A DNA stretch of 64,000 nucleotides from Streptomyces sp. NBC_00443 (GTDB lineage Bacteria > Actinomycetota > Actinomycetes > Streptomycetales > Streptomycetaceae): positions 6,324,001 through 6,388,000 of the forward strand of contig NZ_CP107917.1 in the NCBI RefSeq assembly GCF_036014175.1. The letters run 5' to 3'. The notes under the pieces were generated by a model. It was not told where the DNA came from. It worked only from the letters and a program-made list of their open reading frames with translations, and made no database searches. The translations under genes and the position numbers were made by a program. Positions 22,507-30,575 of the stretch are shown here, in pieces (positions within the stretch are counted from its first letter, which is position 1; every line of letters starts with the position of its first letter).

Positions 22507-23196
22507 ATGAACGAACCAGCCCGGTACCTGCGTACCGTCACCCTGCCCCTCGACCAGCTCCGTCACTTCCCCGGCAACGCCAAGAGGGGCGACGTCCCGA
22601 CGATCCTCGACAGCCTCCGCCGCAACGGGCAGTACCGCTCCCTGATCGCCCGCCAGGTCGACGACGAGCCGCTGACCGTCCTCGCCGGGAACCACACGAT
22701 GATGGCGCTGGAGCTCCACGGCCCCGGCGACTGCGGCGAGCCCGTCAAGACGGGCAAGGGCACCCGGCCCTGTGCCGTGTGCGGCAACGACCGGGCATGG
22801 GAGCTGACCGCCCGCGTCGAGGTCGTCGTGTGCGACGACGACACCGCGCGGCGCGTGAACCTCGTGGACAACCGCAGCTCAGAAAAGGGCGGCTACGACC
22901 GGGACGCCCTCGCCGAGCTGCTGTCGTACATGGACGACGATCTCGGCGGCACCGGCTACACCGACGCCGACGTCCAACTCCTGATCGCGCCCCCGCCCTC
23001 CCTGGAAGAGCTGGCGGACACCTACGGCGACCCCGAGACAGACGACTTCTGGCCGGTCCTGAAGTTCCGCGTGTCACCCGAGATCCGGGATGCCTTCTAC
23101 GGCCTGACGATCAACTGCACGGACACGAACGACGACAACGTCCGCTTCCGCTACCTCCTCGACCGCGCCCGCAACGCCCCCGACCACGCAGCATGA
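22507..23196 (+). CDS. ParB-like (ParB/Srx fold) protein of the deazaguanine operon
   Basis: A 229-residue protein. Residues 10-70 match the ParB/Srx N-terminal domain: LPLDQLRHFPGNAKRGDVPTI, then GQYRSLIARQ, TVLAGNHTMMAL with the conserved G-N-H. A Cys pair (CAVCGND) and the region VNLVDNRSSEKGGYDRDALAELL are typical of phage ParB-domain proteins linked to DNA modification. Its stop overlaps the dpdA-like start by 4 nt. It may direct the transglycosylases to particular sequences; that is inference from position. Confidence 0.7.
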   Translation: MNEPARYLRTVTLPLDQLRHFPGNAKRGDVPTILDSLRRNGQYRSLIARQVDDEPLTVLAGNHTMMALELHGPGDCGEPVKTGKGTRPCAVCGNDRAWELTARVEVVVCDDDTARRVNLVDNRSSEKGGYDRDALAELLSYMDDDLGGTGYTDADVQLLIAPPPSLEELADTYGDPETDDFWPVLKFRVSPEIRDAFYGLTINCTDTNDDNVRFRYLLDRARNAPDHAA

Positions 23197-24101
23197 GGAT
23201 TCGCCTGCTGGTCTCGTACCACTACCACCGGGGCACCGACCTCGCCGAGCTGGTCGACAGCTTCGGCGGTGACGTCGACCTGTTCGCCGACTCCGGGGCC
23301 TACAGCGCCGCGACGACCGGCGCGACGATCCGCGTCGCCGAGTACGCGGCATGGCTGCGCGACTGGGATCGGCTGTGGACCGTACGGGCGGGCCTGGACG
23401 TCATCGGCGACCACGAGGCCACCGCCCGGAACACCGACGCCCTCCGGGCGGCCGGGGCCGAGGTGATGCCCGTCTTCCACGTCGGCGAGCCGTGGACCGT
23501 GCTCGAGTCTCTGTGCGCGGCCAACCGGTACGTCGCCCTCGGCGGAATGGCGCTCCACGCCGTCGGCGCGTCCAAGCAACGCCCGCTGATGCGCTGGCTC
23601 GTGCGGTGCTTCCGGATCGCCGCAGAGCACGGCACCCGCTTCCACGGCTTCGGCATGACCTCGGCGCAGCTCGTCAAGAACCTGCCGTTCTACTCGGTCG
23701 ACTCCTCCAGCTACACCCTCGGGATCCGGTGGGGCCTGGCCTACCTGTGGAACGCCCCCGCCCTGCGCATGGAGTCCGTCCTCTTCCGCAACGCGGACGA
23801 GGTCCGCCCGCACGCCGACCTGTTCCGCACGCACGGCCTGGACCCGGCCGCCGTCGTCCGCCCGGACTTCATGCGCGCCGGCACCCCCACGTTCGCCGAG
23901 GAGCGGGTCGCCGTCGGCGCGGCTGGCGCCCGCGCGTACGCCCTCATGGAGCGCACCCTCACCGCCCGGCACCGCGTGACCGCGCCCCCGCTCCCGAGGT
24001 GCGGCGACCCGGGTACGAAGGTCTACCTCGCCGTCGGCGGCGAGAGCGACCGGCCGCTCCTGCTGCGCCTCCTCGACCCCGTGGCGGAGGTGACCCGGTG
24101 A
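23193..24101 (+). CDS. dpdA: DpdA-type DNA deazaguanine transglycosylase (copy 1)
   Basis: A 302-residue protein of the tRNA-guanine transglycosylase-like superfamily. It contains LFADSGAYSA near residue 30, AGLDVIGDHEAT near 67, MPVFHVGEPW near 90, YVALGGMAL near 110, FHGFGMT near 150 and PFYSVDSSSY near 167. These match the DpdA pattern of acidic active-site residues and the H-G-F-G segment. DpdA exchanges guanine for preQ0-type bases in DNA. The next gene is a paralogue. Confidence 0.8.
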   Translation: MRIRLLVSYHYHRGTDLAELVDSFGGDVDLFADSGAYSAATTGATIRVAEYAAWLRDWDRLWTVRAGLDVIGDHEATARNTDALRAAGAEVMPVFHVGEPWTVLESLCAANRYVALGGMALHAVGASKQRPLMRWLVRCFRIAAEHGTRFHGFGMTSAQLVKNLPFYSVDSSSYTLGIRWGLAYLWNAPALRMESVLFRNADEVRPHADLFRTHGLDPAAVVRPDFMRAGTPTFAEERVAVGAAGARAYALMERTLTARHRVTAPPLPRCGDPGTKVYLAVGGESDRPLLLRLLDPVAEVTR

Positions 24102-25021
24102 CGTTCCGCGTCCTGACGTCGTTCCACTACTTCCGCGACCGTGACATGTCGGACCTCGTCGACCAGCTCCACACCGGCTACGGGGGCGACGTCGACGTGT
24201 TCGCCGACTCCGGGGCGTTCTCCGCGGTCACCCTCGGCGCGACGATCAGCCTCCCCGATTACCGGGCCTGGCTCACCGACTGGCGGGACGTCATCACCAC
24301 GGCGGCGACGCTCGACGTCATCGGCGACCCCGTCGCCACGGCGCGGAACACCGAGGCCCTGGAGGCGTCAGGCCTGACCGTCCTCCCGACGTTCCACGTC
24401 GGCACCTCGTGGCCCGTGCTGGAGGATCTGTGCGCCCGGTACCGGTACGTCGCCCTCGGCGGCATGGTCCCGTACTGGCGCCGGCCGAAGGAGCTGATGC
24501 GCTGGCTCGTCCACGCCTTCCGTATCGCCCGCGGGACGGGGACCGTCTTCCACGGCTTCGGACAGACCAACCTCGACATCATCAAGGCCCTGCCGTTCTA
24601 CTCCGTCGACTCCTCGACGTGGGCCAGCGGCGCCCGCTACGGCAAGGTCCGCATCTGGGACGACGTCCGCGGCAAGATGACCGAGTTCCAGGCCGGTGAC
24701 CACACCCGCGCGCAGCGCCACGCCGCCCAGCTCCGCCAGCACGGCATGGACCCCCTCCTCGTCGGCCGCCGCGGCTTCGCCATCCGCCAGGAAGGCAAGA
24801 GCGACGAGCAGTTCCTCCGCGAAGACCACATGATGCGCGGCTCGAACGGCGTCGCCTACCACCGGCTCGGCCAGTTCCTCACCGCCCGCCACCGCGTCCC
24901 GGCGCCGCCCGGCTGGGACAGCCCCGGGACCTGCCTGTACCTGGCTGACACCCACTTCAAGAACTTCACCCCGGCCGCCGCGGCTGTGGGTGCGCACACC
25001 CGAAAGGACACGCCCGTATGA
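24098..25021 (+). CDS. dpdA: DpdA-type DNA deazaguanine transglycosylase (copy 2)
   Basis: A 307-residue paralogue of the preceding gene starting at GTG 24098 in a GTGA overlap. The same blocks occur in the same order: VFADSGAFSA, TLDVIGDPVAT, LPTFHVGTSW, YVALGGMVP, FHGFGQT, PFYSVDSSTW. Outside these blocks the two differ considerably, notably after residue 180, so the duplication is old. Two such enzymes may serve two sequence contexts or two base forms. It overlaps queC by 4 nt. Confidence 0.8.
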   Translation: MTFRVLTSFHYFRDRDMSDLVDQLHTGYGGDVDVFADSGAFSAVTLGATISLPDYRAWLTDWRDVITTAATLDVIGDPVATARNTEALEASGLTVLPTFHVGTSWPVLEDLCARYRYVALGGMVPYWRRPKELMRWLVHAFRIARGTGTVFHGFGQTNLDIIKALPFYSVDSSTWASGARYGKVRIWDDVRGKMTEFQAGDHTRAQRHAAQLRQHGMDPLLVGRRGFAIRQEGKSDEQFLREDHMMRGSNGVAYHRLGQFLTARHRVPAPPGWDSPGTCLYLADTHFKNFTPAAAAVGAHTRKDTPV

Positions 25022-25713
25022 CCCCCACCAGGCCCCTCGCCGTGATCGTCTTCAGCGGCGGCATGGACTCCACGACCCTCGCCGCGCACTATCAGTGGCT
25101 CGGCTACGACCTGCTCCTGATCAGCTTCGACTACGGGCAGCGGCACGTGCGCGAGCTGGAGGCCGCCCGCCAGGTCGCCGCCCACCTCAACGCCGAACAC
25201 CACGTCGTCGACCTCTCCGGGGTCGGCCGCCTCATGCCCGGCAGCGCCCTCACAGACCGCACCGTCGACGTCCCCCACGGCCACTACGCGGCCGAGTCGA
25301 TGCGCGCCACCGTCGTCCCCAACCGCAACGCGATCATGGCGAACATCGCGGCCGGCATCGCCTCCGCCCGGGGCGCCGCCGTCGTCGCCCTCGGGATCCA
25401 CGCCGGGGACCACGCGATCTACCCCGACTGCCGGCCCGCGTTCCGTGAGGCGCTGCAGCAGTCCGTGACGGCCGCCCTCGACGGCTTCCCGACGCCCGTC
25501 ATCGAGACCCCATACATCCACTTCAGCAAGACGGACATTGCCCGCCGGGGTTCCGAGCTGGGCGTTCCCTTCGCCCTCACCTGGTCCTGCTACCAGGGCG
25601 GGCCCCTGCACTGCGGCCGGTGCGGCACCTGCGTCGAGCGTAGGGAGGCGTTCAACGACGCCGGGCTGACCGACCCCACCACGTACGCCCCGGCCGTCGA
25701 GGAGACCGTCTGA
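25018..25713 (+). CDS. queC: 7-cyano-7-deazaguanine (preQ0) synthase QueC
   Basis: A 231-residue protein. The PP-loop FSGGMDSTT is at residues 12-20, FDYGQRH near 41, VPNRNAIMANIA near 103, and the zinc site C-x7-C-x2-C-x2-C (CYQGGPLHCGRCGTC) near 195. QueC converts 7-carboxy-7-deazaguanine to preQ0 using ATP and ammonia. All key residues are present. Confidence 0.92.
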   Translation: MTPTRPLAVIVFSGGMDSTTLAAHYQWLGYDLLLISFDYGQRHVRELEAARQVAAHLNAEHHVVDLSGVGRLMPGSALTDRTVDVPHGHYAAESMRATVVPNRNAIMANIAAGIASARGAAVVALGIHAGDHAIYPDCRPAFREALQQSVTAALDGFPTPVIETPYIHFSKTDIARRGSELGVPFALTWSCYQGGPLHCGRCGTCVERREAFNDAGLTDPTTYAPAVEETV

Positions 25714-26165
25714 TGCCGCACACCGTCACCGTCCGGCACAACTTCGAGACGGCGCACCGCATCCCTCACCTCGCGGGGAAGTGCGAGAACCTGCACGGGC
25801 ACTCCTGGTGGGCCGAGGTCACCGTCACCGCCGCCGAGCTCGCGGCCGGCACCGTCGTCGAGTTCGGCACCTTCAAGCGGGAGCTGCGCGCCTGGATCGA
25901 CCAGCACCTCGACCACGGCACCATGCTCGGCCCCGGCGACCCCCTCCTCCCCGTGCTGCGGGCCGAACGCTGCAAGGTGTTCGAGGTCGAGGGCTGGCCC
26001 ACCGTCGAGAACGTCGCCGCGCTCCTGGCGGACGTCGCCGGCGACGTGCTGACCGACCTCGTCCGCGCCCCCGGCGCCTACGTGTCCCGCGTCCACCTCG
26101 CCGAGACCCACGTGAACGCCGCGACGTGGGAGGCCCCCACGATCCCGGCCGGGGCCGTCGCGTGA
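25713..26165 (+). CDS. queD: 6-carboxytetrahydropterin synthase QueD
   Basis: A 150-residue protein. FETAHRI near residue 12, GKCENLHGHSW near 23 (catalytic Cys and two zinc His), LDHGTML near 67, PTVENVA near 92 and the AETHVNAATWE segment near 130 are all diagnostic. It makes 6-carboxy-tetrahydropterin from dihydroneopterin triphosphate, the step after FolE. Start overlaps the queC stop (TGATG). Confidence 0.92.
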   Translation: MPHTVTVRHNFETAHRIPHLAGKCENLHGHSWWAEVTVTAAELAAGTVVEFGTFKRELRAWIDQHLDHGTMLGPGDPLLPVLRAERCKVFEVEGWPTVENVAALLADVAGDVLTDLVRAPGAYVSRVHLAETHVNAATWEAPTIPAGAVA

Positions 26166-26892
26166 AGCCGCTGCCCCTCGTCGACACCTCGGCGACGACC
26201 CTCGTCGTCGCCGAGGTGTTCGGTTGCACCGTCCAGGGCGAGGGACCGTCGTGCGGTCGGCGCTGCTCGTTCATCCGGCTCGGCGGCTGCAACCTGGCGT
26301 GCAAGTGGTGCGACACCCCCGAGACGTGGGACGGCCGGCGCTTCGACCTGCGCCAGACCCTCACCCGTACCCCTGTCGAGGAGATCGTCGCCCGCGCCCT
26401 CGTCGGCGCCCCCGGCCTCGTCGTCATCACCGGAGGCGAGCCCCTGCTCCACCAGCGGCAAAGGGCGTGGGACGACCTCCTCGTCCGCCTGGCGGCCGCA
26501 GGGGTGGAGATCGAGGTCGAGACGAACGGCACGATCCCGCCCACCCCCACACCGCGAGCAAGGTGACCCGCTTCAACTGCTCACCGAAGCTCGCCCACGC
26601 CGGCGACCCCGAGGCGAAACGGATCAACGGCAAGGCCCTCGCCGTCCTGCGCTGGACCGGCCGGGTCGCCTTCAAGTTCGTGTGCGCCACCCCCGAGGAC
26701 GTCGACGAGGTGGCCGCCTTCGCCCGGGACCACAACATCCCCGAGCGCCTGGTGTGGGTCATGCCCGAGGGCACCAGCCACGACCAGCTACAGGCCCGCC
26801 TCGCGGTCCTCGCCGAACCCGCCATCGCCGCCGGCTTCAACCTGTCCACCCGGCTCCACGTGCACGTGTGGGGCGACGAGAAAGGCCGATGA
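26162..26892 (+). CDS. queE: 7-carboxy-7-deazaguanine synthase QueE, frame changes at a C5 run
   Basis: GTG 26162 overlaps queD by 4 nt. The first frame carries the radical-SAM motif CNLACKWCDT, VITGGEPLL and VEVETNGTIPP but stops at 26566. The remainder (RFNCSPKLAHAGDP ... LHVHVWGDEKGR) lies in the -1 frame and ends at 26892. The two meet at CCCCC 26544-26548; reading -1 there gives a continuous, family-like junction TNGTIPPTPHTASKVTRFN. Either a programmed slip or one missing C (natural or sequencing). The reaction is conversion of 6-carboxytetrahydropterin to 7-carboxy-7-deazaguanine. Confidence 0.85.
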
Positions 26893-26895
26893 GCC

Positions 26896-27528
26896 ATGAC
26901 GACCACCACCACGGCCCCGGCCGCCGACGGCACCCCCGAGCCCTCCGCCCCGCGCACCTACATGGGCGTCGCGGCGACGTACGCGCACGGCGTCCGTACC
27001 TGGCTGACCTCCCGCGGCCTCGACCCCGACAGCCCGGACCTCGTCGACACCCCGCTCCGCGTCCTGCGGGCGCTGAACGAGATGACCGCCGGATACGACG
27101 AGGACCCGGCCGTCCACCTCGCCCGCACCTTCGACGTCGACCACAACGGCGGCACCATCGTCGTCACCGGCGTCCCCTTCAGCAGCCTGTGTGCCCATCA
27201 CCTGCTGCCGTTCACCGGGACCGCCGATATCGCTTACCAGCCACGCCCCGGCGCCCCCGTCGCGGGCCTGTCCAAGCTCCCCAGGGTCCTCGACGTCTAC
27301 GCCCGACGCCTCCAGACACAGGAAGAACTCACCGCTCAGGTCACCTCCGCACTGGACCAGCACCTCACCCCGGCCGGTTCCGCGTGCATCATCCGGTCCG
27401 AACACGGCTGCCTCGCACACCGAGGAGCACGCAAGCCCGGCGCCCGCATGGTCACCGCCTCCTACACCGGGATCTTCCGCGACGACCCACAGGCACGCGC
27501 TGACCTGCACCTCCTCATGAACGGCTGA
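26896..27528 (+). CDS. folE: GTP cyclohydrolase I FolE
   Basis: A 210-residue protein with a 20-residue disordered N-terminus. FSSLCAHHLLPFTG near residue 96 (zinc Cys and His), AGLSKLPRVLDVYARRLQTQEELT near 124 and the SEHGCLAHRG segment near 175 are the canonical FolE blocks. It starts the deazaguanine pathway from GTP. Last gene of the operon, separated from queE by 3 bp. Confidence 0.92.
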   Translation: MTTTTTAPAADGTPEPSAPRTYMGVAATYAHGVRTWLTSRGLDPDSPDLVDTPLRVLRALNEMTAGYDEDPAVHLARTFDVDHNGGTIVVTGVPFSSLCAHHLLPFTGTADIAYQPRPGAPVAGLSKLPRVLDVYARRLQTQEELTAQVTSALDQHLTPAGSACIIRSEHGCLAHRGARKPGARMVTASYTGIFRDDPQARADLHLLMNG

Positions 27529-27621
27529 CCCACCCCACCCCCGGGACGGAACCCCCGCCCCACCCCACCCCGGTACTTGAAAGCGCAACATGGACACATT
27601 TCGACACCGAGGAGGCACGCG

Positions 27622-28032
27622 ATGGGCAGCTCCCCCCGCCAACGGCTGACCGCCGCCCAGCGCCGGAAGCAGGCACTCGGCCTGCAACTCGCCGGCGTCG
27701 ACCTCCGCACGATCGCTGATCAGGTCGGCTACGCGGACGCGAGCGCAGCGAAGAAGGCGATCGACCGGGCCATTGAGGAGTCCATCGCCCGGGATAAGGA
27801 CGACGTCGACGCGCTCCGCCGCGCCGAGGTCATGCGCTACGACCGGCTACAGGCCGCGTTCTGGTCCCCGGCCGTGAAGGACCGCGACAAGAAGGCGGCC
27901 GACATCGTCCTGAAGTGCATCGCCGGCCGGGAGCGGCTCCAGGGCCTCGCCGCCCCGGCGAAGGTCGAGCACTCGGGCGAGGTGACCACGGAGTACCGGA
28001 TCGTGGGCTTCGATCCCGAGGAGCTGGTGTGA
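27622..28032 (+). CDS. terS: Terminase small subunit
   Basis: A 136-residue protein; ATG 27622 follows GAGGAGGCACGCG. An N-terminal helix-turn-helix (LGLQLAGVDLRTIADQVGYADASAAKKAIDRA) is followed by a helical body with R-Y-D-R-L-Q-A-A-F-W-S-P, and a short C-terminal beta segment. Position immediately before the large subunit, with a GTGA overlap, supports the call. A weak TTGAAA box lies at 27577. Confidence 0.75.
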   Translation: MGSSPRQRLTAAQRRKQALGLQLAGVDLRTIADQVGYADASAAKKAIDRAIEESIARDKDDVDALRRAEVMRYDRLQAAFWSPAVKDRDKKAADIVLKCIAGRERLQGLAAPAKVEHSGEVTTEYRIVGFDPEELV

Positions 28033-29504
28033 GCCCGGCCGCGACCGAGCAGGAGCGGCCGGTCGTCACGGTGGAGCTGCGGGGGGCGAACCTCGACCTC
28101 CTCCGTTGCCGGGACACCGAGGTCGCGGCCGTCGGCCGGGCGGGCACCGGGAAGACGCTGGCGGCCTGCTGGAAGCTCCACCTCACCGCCATGAAGGTCC
28201 CGGGGCTGCGCGCCCTCATGCTCCGGGCGACGCACACCTCCCTGACGGCGACGACCCTGGTGACGTTTCAGCGTCAGGTCGCCCTCGCCTCCCTGGCGGA
28301 CGGCTCGGTCCGCTGGTACGGGGGATCGGGTAAGGACCCGGCGGCGTTCCGGTACGCGAACGGCTCCGAGATCCTGGTCGCGGGCGGCGACAAGCCCGAC
28401 AAGTTCCTGTCGGCCGAGCTTGATCGGATCTTCGTCGACGAGGGCGTAGAGATCACCCTCGACCTGTGGGAGGTGCTGATCACCCGTCTCCGCGGGCAGG
28501 CCAAGACGTACCGACAGATCATGCTCGCGACCAACCCGTCCCACCCTCAGCACTGGATCAAGCAGCGCGCGGACGACGGCGGGCTGACGATGATCACCTC
28601 CTCCCACCGTGACAACCCGCACTACGTGAACCGTGACGGCTCGTACACGGCCGAAGGCCGCGACTATATGACCAAGCTGGACGCGCTGACCGGGGTACGC
28701 CGGATGCGGCTCCGTGACGGCCGATGGACGGCCGCCGAGGGCGTGATCTACGAGGAGTACGACGACACCGTCCACCTCGTCGACCACTTCGAGGTGCCGG
28801 CCGACTGGCCGCGGATCTGGGGCGTGGACTTCGGCTATACCAACCCGTTCTGCTGCCAGTGGTGGGCGATCGACCCCGACGGCCGTCTGTGGCTGTACCG
28901 CGAGGTCTACCTGACCAGGCGCACCGTGGACGAGCACGCGCGCACGATCCTCGACGCGGTGACCGTCGTCGACGAGGAGACCGGCGAGCGGACGTGGACC
29001 GAGCCGAAGCCGGTCGCGGTCGTCGCCGACCACGACGCGGGGGACCGGGCGATCCTGGAGCGCGAGCTAGGGCTGTCGACCACCCCGGCGCGGAAGAACG
29101 TGAAGACGGGCCTCCAGGCCGTGAAGACGAGGCTCAAACCGGCGGGGGACGGCATGCCGCGGCTGCTGCTCATGCGGGACACCCTCGTCGAGAGGGACCA
29201 GGCCCTCGCCGACGCGAAGAAGCCGCTGTGCACGGCCGACGAGATCACCGGCTATGTGTGGGCCAAGCCGACCGCGAAGAACGCCGAGAGCAAGCCCGAG
29301 CCCGAGGAACCTTTGAAGGTCGACGATCACGGCATGGACACCATGCGGTACGTCGTCGCGGAGCTGGACCTCGTCGGCACCTCCCACGTCCAGAGCCCCG
29401 CCCGCCGGGGGCAGACCGGGGGCCAGGTCTCGCGCGGCGCGCAGCGGTACGGGCGCAGCATCGGCAACGGCGGAGGGGGAGGGTCGGGGCGCGGCCGCCG
29501 CTAG
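28029..29504 (+). CDS. terL: Terminase large subunit
   Basis: A 491-residue protein from GTG 28029. Walker A GRAGTGKT at residues 36-43, Walker B RIFVDEG near 133, motif III-like LATNPSHP near 170, and the RNase H-like nuclease domain with WGVDFGYTNPF near 262, VADHDAGDRA near 335 and KVDDHGMDTMRY near 430. It packages DNA into proheads and cuts concatemers. The Gly-rich tail is low complexity. Confidence 0.9.
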   Translation: MSPAATEQERPVVTVELRGANLDLLRCRDTEVAAVGRAGTGKTLAACWKLHLTAMKVPGLRALMLRATHTSLTATTLVTFQRQVALASLADGSVRWYGGSGKDPAAFRYANGSEILVAGGDKPDKFLSAELDRIFVDEGVEITLDLWEVLITRLRGQAKTYRQIMLATNPSHPQHWIKQRADDGGLTMITSSHRDNPHYVNRDGSYTAEGRDYMTKLDALTGVRRMRLRDGRWTAAEGVIYEEYDDTVHLVDHFEVPADWPRIWGVDFGYTNPFCCQWWAIDPDGRLWLYREVYLTRRTVDEHARTILDAVTVVDEETGERTWTEPKPVAVVADHDAGDRAILERELGLSTTPARKNVKTGLQAVKTRLKPAGDGMPRLLLMRDTLVERDQALADAKKPLCTADEITGYVWAKPTAKNAESKPEPEEPLKVDDHGMDTMRYVVAELDLVGTSHVQSPARRGQTGGQVSRGAQRYGRSIGNGGGGGSGRGRR

Positions 29505-29692
29505 GACTCCTCGTCGACGAGGGCGGCCGGGATGAGGAGGACGCCGCCGTCGGCATGGTCGGGTCCGGGTCCGTAGAACATGACCTCGCGTCCCTCGGCC
29601 GTGGTGATCTCGACGGTGCGGGGTGCCGGGGCGTCCCGGAGGGCACCGAGCAGGGCGTTCCGGAAGGCGTCGCGGGGGTCGGGTGTCGTCAT
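29501..29692 (-). CDS. Small hypothetical protein (duplicate A)
   Basis: A 63-residue leftward gene whose stop overlaps that of the terminase gene. It shares VEITTAEG...YGPGP and the PAALVDEES ending with gene 29710, so the two are tandem duplicates. No clear ribosome binding site precedes ATG 29692. Function is unknown. Confidence 0.5.
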   Translation of the reverse strand: MTTPDPRDAFRNALLGALRDAPAPRTVEITTAEGREVMFYGPGPDHADGGVLLIPAALVDEES

Positions 29693-29709
29693 GGGGAGAG
29701 GGTAGGGGC

Positions 29710-29877
29710 TCAGCTCTCCTCGTCGACGAGGGCGGCCGGGACGAACGAGATCTCGACGACCTCGTACCCGGGGCCGGGGCCGTAGATCAGGAGGTCTATC
29801 CCCTCGGCGGTGTGCAGCTCGACCGTGTTGAGCGCCGGACCCGAGTCCATGGACGGCTGCTCAGCGTCACCAGACAT
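29710..29877 (-). CDS. Small hypothetical protein (duplicate B)
   Basis: A 55-residue leftward gene starting at ATG 29877, a paralogue of 29501..29692 (shared VELHTAEG, YGPGP, PAALVDEES). The duplicated ends also carry the palindrome CCTCGTCGACGAGG, which may act as a hairpin. Confidence 0.5.
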   Translation of the reverse strand: MSGDAEQPSMDSGPALNTVELHTAEGIDLLIYGPGPGYEVVEISFVPAALVDEES

Positions 29878-29958
29878 GCACCCACGGTAGAAACCGCCAC
29901 GCGGGCGGCGATAGGGGCGCACAGGGGCGGTGAGGGCGCGTCACGGGGCGCCGCCGGG

Positions 29959-30300
29959 TCACCGCACGGGGCGCTCGACCGCCTCGCGGGCCAACGCTTC
30001 CCCGGCGCCCTTCAGCTGCGCCATTTCAACGCGCAGGTCGTGGATGACGCGCACGAATTGCTCTGTCGTGTGCGTCGTCAGGTGCTCGCTCAACGCCTGC
30101 TCGGTCTGATTCATCCGCCGCAGGCTGGCTTGTCTGACCACGGAAGTGACGTACTCGGGCCACTCGCGGGCGTCGGGGTCGGGGAGGATCCCGTTCATGT
30201 CGGCGAGGGCGGGTGGGGGTACGTCGTGATGCCAGCCGCACTCAAGCGGGCACAGGTAGCGGGTCGTACCGGGCTCGGGTGTTGCGGTGGTGGCAGTCAT
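29959..30300 (-). CDS. Hypothetical protein with Cys/His motif
   Basis: A 113-residue protein; ATG 30300 follows GGGAGACTCCCCTC. Residues 17-27 hold CPLECGWHH, a possible zinc ligand set; the rest is a long helix (MNQTEQALSEHLTTHTTEQFVRVIHDLRVEMAQL). It is transcribed leftward from the control region at 30470..30553. Confidence 0.55.
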   Translation of the reverse strand: MTATTATPEPGTTRYLCPLECGWHHDVPPPALADMNGILPDPDAREWPEYVTSVVRQASLRRMNQTEQALSEHLTTHTTEQFVRVIHDLRVEMAQLKGAGEALAREAVERPVR

Positions 30301-30469
30301 GAGGGGAGTCTCCCAGGATCCCCGGCCCGGCCCTAGACCAGCGGCCGGGGATCGTCGGCCCCCTGCCCGGCCCATAGTCCAGCGGCTCGGGGGCTCCACC
30401 CCTTCGCGGGCGATCGGGTGGACAGCCACCGTAGCGCCGGCCGCTGCGCCCTGTCCCGCAGACACCGGC

Positions 30470-30553
30470 CTGATCCAAATCTTCCGGTCCCTGATCCAAT
30501 TTGTCGGAGGATTTCCGGAGATGGCTTATGCTGCCCGCCGCAAACCGGAAGAT
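30470..30553. promoter_or_regulatory. AT-richer divergent control region
   Basis: CTGATCCAA occurs at 30470 and 30491, 21 bp apart (two helical turns). ATCTTCCGG (30479-30487) is inverted as CCGGAAGAT (30545-30553). TATGCT at 30527-30532 is a -10-like box for gene 30576. The low GC and repeated half-sites suggest an operator for head-gene expression. Confidence 0.45.
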
Positions 30554-30575
30554 CTTCACCGATGGGCGGACACAC

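Noticed and set aside
26162..26892. Treating queE as two independent genes
   Set aside because: Neither half is a complete enzyme and the second half has no ribosome binding site; one frame-shifted gene explains both.
27577..27605. TTGAAA box as promoter for the terminase genes
   Set aside because: No convincing -10 at proper spacing was found; left as a weak note only.
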